NCBI GenBank assembly: GCA_049724395.1 | Contig: JAUGWO010000123.1 | Span: 26,796-90,795, forward strand | Reading direction: 5' to 3' | DNA length: 64,000 nucleotides | DNA from: Spongospora subterranea f. sp. subterranea | Taxonomy: Eukaryota > Endomyxa: Phytomyxea > Phytomyxea > Plasmodiophorida | In this document: positions 21,300 through 33,995 of the stretch, in pieces | How the letters are laid out: each line of letters opens with the position of its first letter | Numbering within the stretch: the first letter of the stretch is position 1 | Translations under genes and position numbers: made by a program | Notes under the pieces: generated by a model | What the model saw: the letters and a program-made list of their open reading frames with translations, nothing else | What the model was told of the DNA's origin: nothing | Databases searched by the model: none

Positions 21300-24155
21300 A
21301 TGGCCAGCCCTGTCAAGCTGTCCAATGCCAATCCCCCAACGTCAGTATTTTGACAGCCTTTCATGAAAGTCAAAGCAGTGATTTTTCGTTTACAGGGCTC
21401 TTCCATTACAGCTGATTGAGCAAATTGGCCGAGGAACCTACGGCACTGTCTGGAAAGCGTTTGATGTTGACGACAGATTGGTGGCTTTGAAGCGTCTTGC
21501 AATGGATAAAGAGACAGATGGTGTTAGTAATTTTCGAGTCATACTATCTCCCCGTCATTATAACAGTTTTCTAGTTTCCAATCACGTCCGTCCGTGAGGT
21601 TAAGGTTCTACAGTGTGTTCAACATCCAAATATCATTCGTCTGGAATCATGTCACACATCTATGGGTACGCTGTCCTCAGCCACTTGTGTCGAATTTCGC
21701 TTTCATTGTTCAGCCGAATAACAAATGTGCTGACCTCGTCTCTGTCATGTGTTGCGTTCGTCCTCTTGTTTTCATTATGTGCTTTCATCTCTGTTCCCCT
21801 TTGCGGATTGTACTCACTGGTTATTCTTGTTTGAAAATTAGCAGACTCGGTGATAAATTTCTATTTGAGTCGCTTTCTCTCAAAGGTTCATCTGTTTGTT
21901 CATTTCATAATAATTTGATGTTCGCTTCGATCTGCGAAATTGGCTCAATAACAACACCGCCAGTTAACACCAATCACGTGTCTGACACTTTTTTAATCAG
22001 ACGGTCATTTATATCGGCCAGGTGCCTGTGTAGATCTTGTATTCCCATACATGGAACATGATCTTGCAGGGATCCTCGAGCAACAATCCATCCAGCTCTC
22101 ACCATCTTTGATCAAGTATTATCTGCACGAAATTTTGGTCGGTTTGCGCTATCTCCATGCTAATCACGTTATGCATCGTGACATAAAAGGTGAAGCATTC
22201 AACGGACACTAGTGGAATTGGTGTTTATCGTTGTGCTTGTCGTTTAATCTTGGCTTAATGTTTGTGTTTTTTTAGCATCAAATATTCTAATCAATAATAA
22301 TGGGTCTGTGAGGATCGCGGATTTTGGCTTGGCTCGGTTCACAGATGTTCGATGTCAAGAGTACACTAACAGGGTTGTAACAATGTGGTATCGACCACCG
22401 GAACTGTTTCTTGGCGCGCAGGTACCATTCTTTTTTGATCATCCGAGTTTCTTCCTGTTTCTAAATGTGATCATGGATCAAGTCCATGTTGATATTGAAG
22501 ACATTGATTCCTTGTACATTTTTTATGTGTTAGGCGTATGATTACTCTATTGATATGTGGTCTGTTGGTTGTATTATGGCCGAGATGTTGACCAAGGTCC
22601 ATCCATTTGCTGGTACCAGTGAATTGGACACACTCGATCGCATCTTCAGGTTGTGTGGCACACCGGATCCAGTTTCATGGCCGGGTTTCACTCAAATGCC
22701 ATGGTATTCAAGCCTGAAGCCAAGGTCCGTTCACTCACTATATAATTGCGCTTTTGCTACGGTTCATCTCGTTCTAGTTTAGCTCTTGATTCATTACTAA
22801 AAAGTCAGGTTGGTTGAGTTTGTTACATCATCAGTTTTGACGTTTTTGACCGCTCTACCTGCCCTAGCTTTTTTCTTTGGATAGTTGCATCCGTTGTCCT
22901 TCTATACATCATCGTATTTTTCTGCTGATTTCATGCTATTTTTAATCTAAGCTTTTTCTTCACGACTTTGTTTCTTACTGCTTTTTACTGGTTCAGATGG
23001 TACCAATCTCTATTTAGTCTCATGCTACTTTTCCAGGAAACCGAGGACTCGTCAGTTCGAAAATGTCTACAAGGTCCGTTATTTTTCCATCGTGATCTTG
23101 CGATTCTTCGTTATTAAGTTTTTACTTGTGAAAGGAGCTTCCTGCTGACGCATTATCGCTTCTTCAAGGGCTTCTTTGTTTGGATCCTAACCAGCGTCTT
23201 ACTGCGCAAAGCGCCCTCAGTAATGGCATATTATCTTTTTGTTTCCCTTTTCAACATGTAGTCGTTTTCTATCGTAAATTGCTGTCTGTTTTAATCTTTG
23301 ACTGTTTTCTTTGCAGAGCACGAATATTTCAGAGCTACCCCGTTTCCAATACGACGCACTGAACACCCGCGATTTCCACATTCTCACGAGTTCAAGTGCC
23401 GACAGCTTCGTGCTCTGCGCAAACATCGCCGTGATCCAAATTCATACCAGGGTGCCATGGCGATGACCGAGTTAGATTCTGCTCGCAAAGTCGCGTCACC
23501 AAGGGTGAAAGTCAGCCCAGCAGCCGTTCAGGTTGGGCCCTCTCCAGATCGCAGGCGGAGATCCAGGTTTGGACCTATTGGCATCGGCGACAACGACAAG
23601 TCTCAACAACTCAAAATTTCTGAATCTAATTTTGCACAATGCTTTGCTGATACGAAGGAGCATTGTTTCCGGGATAGGACTCAAACACATGATTATGGTG
23701 ATAGCAGATCGGCTCATCATTTTGACGGTCGGCATACAACGCAACGTCGTGATGATTCGAGAGCGTCGCGCAGGTATGAAAAAAGGGTCGACCGTCATCT
23801 TGAAATCAAACCAGCTTTCAACCATCGAAAAAGAGACTCTTTTCCAGATTTTTCTGGTCATTGTGACGAGGATTTTCTCAGGCAACATCCTCGTCACCCT
23901 GAGCGCTCAACGCGAGACGATCGGCTCGTTGAATCGTCACTTCAACAGCGATCCAGGAGTCATCGTTCGTCAGATTCTGGATCTCGGAGTGGTTCTCGTG
24001 ATCTCGATGAAGATCGTTATACTAGCTCAGATAAATTTTTCAGAGAGGCAAAGTATCACAACCACAAGCAATTACGGCGCCGTATATCATACGATTCAGA
24101 TGAGAAAAACAAGTACTCCGACAGATATCAACCCAGTGTTCGACAGAAGCGATGA
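21300..24155 (+). CDS. cyclin-dependent kinase, CDK9/CDK12 (Ctk1) type, with Arg/Ser-rich tail
   Basis: Nine exons: 21300-21340, 21396-21522, 21575-21665, 22022-22189, 22276-22421, 22534-22724, 23037-23073, 23135-23219, 23317-24155. All junctions are GT...AG and in frame, giving 574 residues. Kinase motifs in order: [18 protein letters not shown], the cyclin-binding helix [13 protein letters not shown] (PITxxRE class), HRDIKASN, ADFGLAR, and the T-loop [15 protein letters not shown]. PITxxRE plus HRDIK and RVVTxWYRPPE place it with RNA polymerase II CTD kinases (CDK9, CDK12/13, Ctk1). The catalytic domain ends at [22 protein letters not shown]. About 260 residues rich in Arg, Ser, His and Asp follow, including short SR runs, as in CDK12-like kinases. 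An AATAAA signal lies at 24173. Which CDK subclass it belongs to is not settled. Confidence 0.9.
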
Positions 24156-26049
24156 GCCTCCCATATGTGAATAATAAATGTCATCAATTTTCAAGTAATT
24201 TAAACTTGCTCTGCCATTCAAAAGTACTTTCCTAGTTTGACCATTTGTTAATGACTACCGTAGATCATATCGGTAATTATGTTATACAACTGGTTTGAAT
24301 TTACACGCACTTGGCCAATGTGTTTAGAAATCACCATGAAACGGGACGATTTTTGCTACGTCATTTCGGGATGTTCGCCGCATAACAATCCTTTAAATGT
24401 CGCAACAGATGTACCAATCGTGTCACCGTCCAAACTATTTGTATGATTGAATTATCATGTTGATGATATGGCATAATGCCAGGCGTCTTTTGGCGGTGGC
24501 CAGGGTCAATTTCTGGTGTCCAATGCCTTGAGTTTATTACTCCATGCGATTAAATTTCAAAAATACTCGGGCTTTGTTTTCTCCTTATAATAGCTGTATA
24601 ACAAAATTGAACTGAACTCATCATGTGCTAAGACAATAATCTATTCAGAACTGTTCGCCTTGTAGCTCTTCATGGTATCCCCGGTTAAAAACGAGCTTGA
24701 ACCTTGCATGGCATTATGAGGTCACTCAACGCGATATTTTTTTGAAAGAACAGACACCAGCCTTTATGCGATTGATTGAACAAAACAAAAAAGCAAATAT
24801 ACAGCAAAAGGCTGACGGTTTTCATCCTGCAGGTTTCTGATCTGGATGCGACCGCACCCAGATCAGCAGTCGTTGGAAGTATCAGGTTCCCACGTTTGGA
24901 CTTGTGCCATATTTAGAGGTGCTCACTTGACACACATTTGTCGCACCCACCAGACCATGGCAGGCGGCTAAAGCAGTTGGAAAACGTATAAATGTTTCAT
25001 CCGGGTGGACAAGGGTTGATATTTCAAAATGGGATATAGTTGATGAAGACCATTTTATTGATCAGCAGGTAGGCCACGACATAAACCATTTTTTCAGATT
25101 GTAGTCGTGCGAATATCCCTCAATCTAGCCAGTGGACTAATCGAGGAGTCTCGCGCCGAAATCGTTTTAATATGCTAATCGAACCCGCGTTGCATAGGCT
25201 TATGTCGTTTTGTAATTCGGCGACTCTTGTTAATGTTCATCGCACGAACAATGCCTTCGCTTCGTTGCACCAATTCTGGTCTTATCAACTTTCAAAGGAT
25301 CCCCTGAACAGAAATACGAAATCATTGATGGACTGAAACGTTCAGTTCTGGATTATGACCGAATGAAGGAGTTGCTGAGCAGCACCCGAGCATATTCAGT
25401 TTTAAGTCGTGTCGGGTCGGGGACCTGTGGGCGGGATGCGCAAGGCGCCCACTCGCCCAAGTTCATGGAACTCGAAAAGAATCCTGCTGGAGGAGAGCCG
25501 ACGCCTCATCATGGACGCCGATAGCGCATGGTTTGCAGTCGACGACGACTTGATCAGTTCAAAAGCACAAGTTGTTCAAGTCAAGACTTTACGCCAAAGG
25601 AAGGCTGGCAAAGAAGGCAACAACAGCTAATGTCCTGGCTGACGGCCAAACCAAATAGTCCAGCAAATCTATGTTGATACAAGGGTCATTAAACAAGGAG
25701 GAGATTGTTCAGTTGTAAAAAAAACAGAACTAAGAGCACCATTGACGTTTTTCAATTCCGAAAAAGGCCAGTGATTGAGATTGTCGCGCGGCAATCATGT
25801 TCCTGTCCTCAGCGCGATTGACCCTAAGACAAAACAACCGTTCAAAAAACAACCGTTCAAACGAGCTCGACGGGTGCGTGCTATGCACAAAAGAAGTAGT
25901 GCAATACGCGCCATCAGTTCATGTGCACATCCATTGTGTGGAACACAGCCGACGACATGGGCTGTTACTTTTCAACAGCGAAAGAAAATGGCGACAGTGT
26001 GAGATACTGCCAGCGCTAGAAGAAAATATTTGATATCGGACGAACATCG
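24156..26049. other. intergenic region, mostly non-coding
   Basis: Follows the CDK 3' end. The 73-residue frame at 25409-25630 (+) and fragments to 26030 may be eroded N-terminal parts of the transposase relic that starts near 26050. No intact gene is seen. Confidence 0.4.
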
Positions 26050-27568
26050 AGAGGTTCGGAGACAACGTCGGCAGAAGCAGTCAACATCACCTGCTTTTGA
26101 TTTCAATGACTGACAGACGGGAGATATCGATGAAAACGTGTTTTTGGGCAATGTTCCTCAACTTGTTGATTGGGAACGAGCAAATGTGGTTTATCAAACA
26201 TTTGGTGTCGAAAGTCACATACTAAAATCGAAGTGACCAAATGAACAAGGGGAAAAGTGCATTCTGTTTCTTGAGAAAGCGTCATCCAGATCATACGATT
26301 GCATCATTGTATTGTGAGCGACTCAAAAATGCCCAGCCATGTCAAGACCTATACTGATGGACATGAGCGCCCAGATGTTGTTGAGTATCGTAAACGGTAC
26401 GACACTCCCAACCCTTTGCGTTTACACTTTAGCCCACTTTGCTACTTTTATTAGGTTTTTAGAGTTATTTGCCAAGCTTTACTCTCGCATGGACAAGTAC
26501 GAGGGCGATAACATGGAAAGTGTGATTCCTGCCGAAGTTCTTCCAAACAAAAGTTCCCTAGTGTTATTAACTCACGATGAGACTTGCTTTCTGAATCAAA
26601 TGACAGTAAGAAGACAATTTGGTTAGAAGGCGATCGTCAGATTTTGAGGCCAAAAGGATCTGGCAGATCCATTATGGTGTCCCAGTTTTTGTGCCAGTGC
26701 CATGGGAATATGGAAGTTTTGCTGACGAATGAGATTGCTGAAGCATTCCCAGACATCACAGCTTTTGGATCAGTTGGCTCAACCATTGCAACTCTCAAGT
26801 TGATAAAACCAGGTAAAAACGCAGATGGATATTGGACCAACAGGGATCTTGTGGAGCAGACGAAATTAGCGCTGATTGTCTTTCGGGTGCTTCATCCTAA
26901 TTCCAAGCCAGTTTTCGCTTTCGATAACTTGCAAAATCACCGAGCTATCCGCCTGATGGGCTTGTTGCTTTAAGGTTAAATCTGTTCGATGGTGGAAAAA
27001 ATGTAGCGCATGTGAGGTCAGGATGGTATGTTTCCGGTGGAGAACGGGTTACTCAAGACATGCAATTTACCAATGAGTTTGGTTATGCAATTAACGGTCT
27101 TGTCCAAAAAGGAATTCGTCAGATTCTCACCGAAAGGCGCCTTTGGCCCACTTCTGGGATGAGCCTGAATGATGCGCGTCTGCTGCTGTCGAGTCAACCC
27201 GATTTCCATTCGCAACAAGAATGGTTAGAAGAAACAGTGTCGAGCAGAGGAGGCATAATCATTTTTTACCCCAAGTTCCACCCAGAGTTCAACTGGATCG
27301 AAATGTTTGGGGCGCAACGAAAAAGTACACTCGAAAGCACTGCACTTATTCGTTTAAGGATTTGGAGAGGGTAATTCCAATAGCGCTGAAAGTGACAACA
27401 ATTGCCACGATGAGACGGTTTGTCAGGAAATCCTTCCGGTATATGGATGCTTATAGGGAGAAAAATGGGCTATTTCTCAACAACCGGCAAGTTGAATACG
27501 CTGTCAAGAAATATCGCTCGCACAGGACTATCCCTCAATCAGTATTGGATGATTTGGATGACCTTTAA
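26050..27568 (+). pseudogene. second decayed DDE transposase of the same family as 9500-12250
   Basis: Frames at 26100-26620, 26584-26973, 27012-27374 and 27221-27568 read in order as one transposase. Motifs: YTDGHERPDVVEYRKRY; then LRPKGSGRSIMVSQFLCQCHG; then PGKNADGYWTNRDLV; then FAFDNLQNHRAIRL; then LLSSQPDFHSQQEWL; then YPKFHPEFNWIEMF; then RKSFRYMDAY and VKKYRSHRTIPQSV to the stop at 27568. At least four frame changes and two internal stops (near 26455 and 26625) break it. It is better preserved than the relic at 9.5-12.2 kb and shares the YxDGHxRxDV and KYRSHR boxes. No terminal repeats were found. Confidence 0.75.
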
Positions 27569-27791
27569 TTTTCATATATACACTTAAGTGTACATTAAAA
27601 TTGTCAAATATAATTGGACTAGGGTTTGAAATTGTCGGTTTAAGGTGATCGCCACTGTACAGTACTCGAAATGTTCCTGTGATGTTTTCGAATTGAAGAA
27701 TGAAGAACATGTGATTTTCTTAGCTGGAAGATGTGGAACTTGGTTGAAAGAAGAGTTTGTTAGCCTACATTTCCCCTATCAAACAGAATTA

Positions 27792-29526
27792 CTCCCTCCG
27801 ATCAACAATGATAGTCCGGTTCACGGAGTTTCTAAAACTCAATGCCAATTTTTCGAATATTTCCCAATAGAGTGTAGAATGACATAGAGCGCTCCTCTGT
27901 TCTAAATCTTCTGGGGGCTGCGCAATATAGATTAGAAATGTATGGTTTTCAAAAAGCGCGGGCGATTTGACGCCAGTGTGTCATTTCAATATCTACCGCT
28001 CCCATTACCATGCCAGGAGACGCCCAACCACCAAACCTTTCCAACGTTACCAATGAAGTTATAAATGGTATGGTACAGGCTCTGCTAAGACGACCTACGC
28101 ACAACACACTTGAAAGGGGGACACTGTCCGATACAGCAGTCGCTTTTGGGCTTTCAACGAAGACGATTTCACGGATCTGGCACCGAGCCAAACAATGCTT
28201 TGAGAATGGACAACAGTTTGCCGACGTTAGCTCTAAAATCAAAAGAAAAATCGGGTCGAAAACCGAAGTGCCGTGAGGAAATGAGTCAAATGATCGCTGA
28301 GGTTCCACTCAGGCGTCGGGGGACGATCAGAGGGCTTTCATATGCAACAGCAATTCCTGTAGGGACGCTGTTCAATATAATGAAAGAAAAGGTCCTCAAA
28401 CGTGTTACAAGTTCAGTAAAGCCGTTACTGACAGAAGAAAACAAACGGCAAAGGCTTCGATTTGCTCTATCAATGCTCTCTAATGAATCGACTGCTTTCC
28501 AGTCGATGTATGATTACGTTCATATTGATGAGAAGTGGTTTTATATGACCAAAACCAAAAGCAATTACTATCTCTTGCCAGAAGAAGATGTTCCACATCG
28601 ATCGGTCAAAAGCAAGCGATTTATTGCCAAGGTGATGTTTCTGGCAGCAGTTGCGAGGCCTCGGCACGACCCTCACACCAAAAAGCAGTTCGACGGTAAG
28701 ATCGGTATCTGGCCTTTCGTTGTCCAGGAGCCCGCGAAACGAATTCGAAGAATTGCAAAAAGGCACCATGGTCACAAAGCCAATTGAAGTCACCAGGCCA
28801 GTATACGTGAAAATGATCACAGAGAATGTGATTGAGGCTATTAAAAACAAGTGGCCTATTGGAAGTAAAAGCATGCAAATCAGAATTCAACAGGACAATG
28901 CTCGACCGCATGCAAGTATTAACGATCCAGCAATTATTGACGCTGGCACGTCAATGGATGGAATATTGTCTTGACATGCCAGCCTCCCAATAGTCCTGAC
29001 TTTAATGTCTTGGACCTGGGTTTGTTTAATGCCATTCAAGCCTTGCAGCACCAGGAGGCCCCAAGAAGCATCGACGAGCTTATTTCAGCAGTACAAAAGT
29101 CTTTCGACGACATGCCACCTGAAAAGCTGGACAATGTCTTCCTTTCTTTACAGAAAGCGATGGAATGTGCAATGAGAGTCGAGGGTGGAAATAACTATGC
29201 GGTTGCCCATATTGGAAAAGACAAGTTACGGTCACAAAATGCTCTTCCAGTTTCCATAATATGTGATCCAGACGCAATTGACAAGGCTAGAGATTTCCTA
29301 AATTCGTAATACAATTGGGTCGTCCGGTGTTGAATTTTGATTTGCATGCCCTTTACTTCCAATAGGCCTGACCATGGTGCCTTTTTTCGCGATTTTTCAA
29401 AGTTCGTTTCGACAACGAAAGGCCAGATACCGATCTTACACCTAATACTGTATAGGAATCGGACTACATATCATTGTTGAACTAAAACAATCCGCGAATC
29501 GGACTATCATTGTTGAACGGAGGGAG
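27792..29526 (+). mobile_element. plant-type mariner-like element, copy A
   Basis: 1,735 bp with inverted ends of more than 30 bp. The left end starts CTCCCTCCGATCAACAATGA; the right end, read inward, starts CTCCCTCCGTTCAACAATGA. The left flank is TA, the expected target; the right flank is CA. CTCCCTCCGT is the hallmark end of plant mariner and Stowaway elements. The near-identical end sequences contrast with a transposase carrying three frameshifts. Confidence 0.88.
28010..29309 (+). pseudogene. mariner-like transposase (DD39D class), frame-shifted
   Basis: ATG 28010 opens the DNA-binding part (LERGTLSDTAVAFGLSTKTI, then SRIWHRAK). Three frame changes follow, near 28241-28256 (A-run), 28755-28762 (A-run) and 28955-28970. 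Reading across them gives VPLRRRGTIRGLSYATAIPV, HIDEKWFYMTK (first catalytic Asp), FIAKVMFLAAVARPR, FDGKIGIWPFV, QQDNARPH (second Asp), TCQPPNSPDFNVLDLGLF (third Asp) and a C-terminus to the stop at 29309. This is the layout of plant MLE transposases. Two of the three shifts fall in homopolymers, so part of the damage might be sequencing error. Confidence 0.88.
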
Positions 29527-30008
29527 CACGTTTTATGCGAACTGTTTGACGTAATTCTTTCAAAATAAAATTGGACCAGGTTTCTAATGACCATATCTCA
29601 CAACTCGTAAAACCACTACTAATATGCAGTAGATTCAAACTTTGTAAAGGCTCTCATATAATCGAAATATATTGAACGTGGTTTAGGGATAAGTGTTGAG
29701 TCATTTACCACGGGTTCGAAGAACCCTAGACCGTCCCTTATCAGAATTGTTTCTAAATAGAACTGCGACAAAGTTTGCTGGAACGATGTTTAATATCAAT
29801 GTAAACATTCTAACCTATATTCAAGCATCGTCGCTCTCACAATACTTGTTGTTAATTAAGCAACAGAAGTCGAACAGTTTGAAATCCTAATTTCATGGGT
29901 TGTCGCAAGAACAACAATTACGCTTCGAACCTTAACGAGCATCGAGATCTTGCGGTAGTCTTTTGCTAACTGGTTTACTAACGACTACAAAGAGTATTCC
30001 AACTACAT
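29527..30008. other. intergenic, no gene seen
   Basis: AT-rich sequence between mariner copy A and the 3' end of the docking-complex gene. No frame with recognisable content. Confidence 0.5.
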
Positions 30009-31786
30009 TTATCTGACATCGGTGTCACAATTTTCTGGACAACTTGGAGGTACAATGGCAACACCATCCTCATCAACAACGCCTGGTTCGCGCCAATCAC
30101 CTACCGCTTTTGTTTTAACAAGCGGCCCCTGACGTATGCGACCTTCGCTGCATGTCGCCAACATCTCCCAGGATTCTTGCTCCAGAGCCGACACCACCGT
30201 GTCGATATTCTGCGACGACACTCCATTGTGTATGAGCATATCCTCGACAAGGTCATGACGATGGCCACCCCGTATTGTAGTGAACAGGGCCTGTATGGGA
30301 GCGGTCATATCCGAGAATACGTGTTTCAACCTATCAAGCTCTTCTTCATGATGACGCGTTTGAGTCATTACGGTCTCATTGCGACTGACTACAGATGCCA
30401 TTCTCGTTACAGTCGACCTTTTCTTGTCGGAGTTGTCCCCGACAGTGAAACGTAGGTGATCGGCCGCGTGGCAGACACTGGCCAAGCTTCGGCGAAGTTC
30501 ACCAGACTCTTTCACTATACGTTGAATCTCGTTGAAATTTACGAGTTGCTTGACTTGGGCCAACTCGAATTGCGTGGCGATGTCGTCAATGTTTTCGCAT
30601 CCGGAAATCTCCTGCAGCGCATCCAACACATTCTTGATCTGTTTATGTCGGTCGCTTGCTGCAACCAATAGAGCCTTATCACGGGCGATCCGCCACGCTG
30701 TTCGAGACATGATTTTCCGAATGCTCTCGTCAGGTGTTAGCTCAGCTCGCGTTCCGAAATACATTTCACCCTGTTCAAAAAATATTAGAAATATCCAAAA
30801 TCGATGGATTTAATTTTGTTGAGTTCTGTCCCGTCTGAAAACGAACACTGTGAGTTTTATGACGGAACAACCTTCTTTCTGATGATTTCTTCTTCTATCT
30901 CTCTGTGGCGTTCATCAAGTTCGGCGGTGTGGGCCCAGTCATCCACGAACTTCTCATTTTCTGCACGTGTTTGTATTCCCAACGGATGCAAGAACGTCGA
31001 TATCAATGCTTCCTGCTGCTGCTCCGCTTCTGCCATTCCGAGTAAAATGGAACGAATTGTCTCGCGTCGGGCACAGATTTGTTCCCGCATTCGGTTCAAC
31101 ATGCCAAGATCAGTTGCCCTTTCCAAATTCAAATCGTCGATCTGTTCACGCAAAGTTCTATTTCCAGTCTGAAGCGCATTGTTCCATCGCCTAGCGAAAG
31201 CTTAACAACATCATCAACAACAAACAAAATGGAAGCGTCTTTAACTGAAAATACATTATGCATTCGACTTGAGTAAAAGCGTCGTATTGAACTCAATGTA
31301 GAAAGCAACTGGGGCGTCTATATGAAAAACGGCCGCGGAGAGATGATGTTCAAATTTCAAAACGCTGTGTAATGACCGTTCATTGAATGTAATCTTCAAC
31401 AAAAGCCTGCTCAAATGCACTTGATTCATTGGAAACATCCATTTCGAATCAAATAAACTCAAGAACAGTCAAAACCAGATGTTGCTTCAGAAATCAAGGT
31501 ACCTAGACATATCTAGACGATCATCCAAAAAAGCGGTGAGTTGCAACCGACGGCGAGCTGCAGGAGACGACGGCATGCGATCGTCGTTTTCAACTTCTGG
31601 TTGACGTTCTTCGATCAAAGCCAATATCGTATCGATGTCGCCGTCCAACTCGGCAACGATTTCCAGTCCCTGACGGCGTGCATACTGACCGAGCGCGTCT
31701 GCATCGCGTAGTCGGTGCACGATTAAATCGCTCCTCTGAAGATCAGGAGGACGTAAAGACAATGCAGTCACATGCCGTTGAGTCAT
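30009..31786 (-). CDS. ODAD1: outer dynein arm docking complex protein (ODAD1/CCDC63/ODA1 family)
   Basis: Three exons, 31786-31503, 31190-30872 and 30770-30009, joined in frame over introns of 312 and 101 nt, give 454 residues, almost all predicted coiled coil. The family core is clear: FLDDRLDMSRRWNNALQTG then NRTLREQIDDLNLERA matches the ENRLDKALVKFNEAL...LREQIDNLRRER block of ODA1/CCDC114. After it come EEEIIRKKGEMYFG and IDDIATQFELAQVKQLVNFN, the counterpart of the DIDELVxxFIExEExNFxLFNYV block. The protein tethers outer dynein arms to axonemal doublets. It is shorter than known members (550-670), mainly at the N-terminus, so an upstream exon may be missing. An in-frame acceptor-like TTTAG precedes the chosen ATG. 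Confidence 0.85.
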
Positions 31787-33023
31787 GGCAATATCGTATC
31801 TAAACATCAACCAAATCATCGACAGCAAAATTATTGATAATGTTCATGTTAATAAAAGGGTTTGACCAACGAATGGTCATATAACGACGATATGTTGGCA
31901 ATCTGGTGCCAACATATTGAAGGCTTTGGGTCACGAAGAATCGCAAACAATAATTTCCTCAACATCAAATGTCTGATTAGGGGTGAAACACAATACCTAG
32001 CCAGATGAGTTCCCCCTTCATAATCAGAAACAGTACGATGATGAAGCCTAGCCCTGACCACCGACTTGAGCGGTGCAGCCGAGTGTGCCCTACTTAGCAT
32101 GGGTCAGGTCGAACACCTCCCGGTGCAGCAATTCCAGCTGGTCGTGCGCATCATCGATAAATGATTCCACACGCGACGTGGCGCTACACGGATCCACAAC
32201 TAACGTCAATTTTGTTTTTCAGTAAGTTTCACCATTCCGGAAATACCTGGCATCTGTCGTGGTACCCCTTTTCGGTATGCGCTGTGCATGGGTAGGCAAC
32301 AACGGCGTGCGAACTATGACCATAACGCTAGGTTGCTAACGTTCTGTGATGCTGAAAATCCCAATGGTATGCCGATGATGGGTCATATAAAGGTCAGATA
32401 ACGATCATTCCTGTACACTTCATAACGGGTTGATTTACTACAGTCGGAGCGATTGGGCCAAAAAATTGTTCAGCTAGTACAAAACGCAAGTTGGGATAGA
32501 GTTACATACTTAAATAACAAAGTATGATGGAGACTCAGAAACTACAAAAACAATTCGAAAAATTCTGCCTGCAGCATTTTTTCGCAATGACTACAGATAT
32601 TCATTCAAAGGTTCCTTATGCTTGTTTACAATCTAGCCACAAGTGGTCTAGGATCGACAGATTGAAGTGCTCTATATTTACTTAATTATAATATGCGTTG
32701 TGATTGGTTTGGGACAATGTGGCGGTCAGCAATCGACTAAATACGGTTCAACAATTTTCATTCTTTTCGGATGTAATCGGAACGTGCGTCTGAGTGGTCA
32801 TCATGCAGATCAAGCTTATCTATGAGCAGCCCCTCGACGCCGTCGTCATGGGAAATCACTTTTGCCGGCGGCTCCTGATCGCGATCTGCATATGTTCCTA
32901 TATATGTAGAGGAAAGAAATTGAATCCTCCAGATAACAACTAACAAAAGTAGTTTGAACAACTTTTTTAACCTCCCTTGAAGAAACAAATGCGTTCTGTG
33001 AATGAAAATGCAATCCTCGATTC
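31787..33023. other. intergenic region with possible minus-strand exons
   Basis: A minus-strand frame near 32094-32200 (RVESFIDDAHDQLELLHREV) looks like part of a helical protein and has an AG acceptor before it. Another at 32758-32985 (-) has a hydrophobic stretch (KLLLLVVIW) and then an acidic tail. Neither can be joined to a gene with confidence. The first could be a missing 5' exon of the docking-complex gene. Confidence 0.3.
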
Positions 33024-33995
33024 TTAAAAAATATGGCTCAAGTCACATTGAAATATATCACGCAAATGAAAAGCAGAAAACACAAGATGCAGCGAACCTG
33101 GCAGACCGCGAGGATAATGGCGTCCCTTGCCAGGGCGGTATCCTGCAGTGAGTCCGCCGCTTGGGTATGGACCGAAATACGATGTCGGATTAGACTGACT
33201 ATGATGCGGGTGCCAACCAGACACCACATAGACGAACCCGTTCATGTCATAACACAGCGCCTGAGGGTAGTAAACGGGAGGCGGTGGTGATCTCACCACA
33301 ACTGAGCTGGGGACCATGCGTCCTGGTGGCGGGATCGATCTGCTGCTTCTAACCGGGGATGGAGACACCAGGCGACGGTACGCCGACTGGCAATTGAGAA
33401 CTTTACCCATGAAAATGAGGGGAGGCTCATGTTCCTTGGCTCGCCGTGCTAGCTCCGCATCAGCAAAAGTGATGAAACCATATCTGTGTGGTCACCAAAG
33501 TGGAATTAATTGTCGACATGTTTGACAAGCGCGGGGAATTGAAATATACAAACAACGCAACACTGAATGATTTGTCCCAGGCGGTTGATGACCTCGACAG
33601 AGGAAATTAACAATCGGAAGACTCAAAGCCACTTAAAACAGTAAAACTCATCGCGACCGTGCTCGAAAGAAGTCGCGCGAAAGAGGGTTCACATTACATT
33701 AAGGCAAATTGAAAATAAAGTACCCTTTAGAGCGATGAGTGTCACGGTCTGTAATTATCCTGCAATGGTAAGCGGGTCCTATCACGGCATTGAAGAACTG
33801 CAAAAGGTCGTGCTCATTTGCCTGTGAATCGGTCAGCCGGATTGAGATGAAGGTCGCACTATACAGCGACAGCCAAAGAAGATTAAAAACACTACGCCAG
33901 CGCACCTTCCAGTTGACGCCGCCAATGAAAACAGTTTCGCAGTCGGTGGGGATGGTTTCCTCAGGCGACTCGAATTGCGTTGCGGAAGAAAGCAT
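33024..33995 (-). CDS. RRM RNA-binding protein, DAZ/Boule-like
   Basis: Three exons, 33995-33906, 33821-33724 and 33483-33024, give 215 residues from ATG 33995. Residues about 18-95 are one RRM: RNP2 is TVFIGGVNW, the middle has RIITDRDTHRSKG, and RNP1 is KGYGFITFA (made across the second splice). FMGKVLNCQSAYRR follows, similar to the GKKLxLGPAIR segment after the DAZ/Boule RRM. The rest is rich in Pro, Tyr, Ser and Gly (PPPPVYYPQ, YFGPYPSGG), as expected for a low-complexity tail. It probably binds mRNA 3' UTRs and regulates translation. The C-terminus beyond about residue 185 may be intron read-through, because a CAG|GT donor lies near 33100. Confidence 0.8.
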
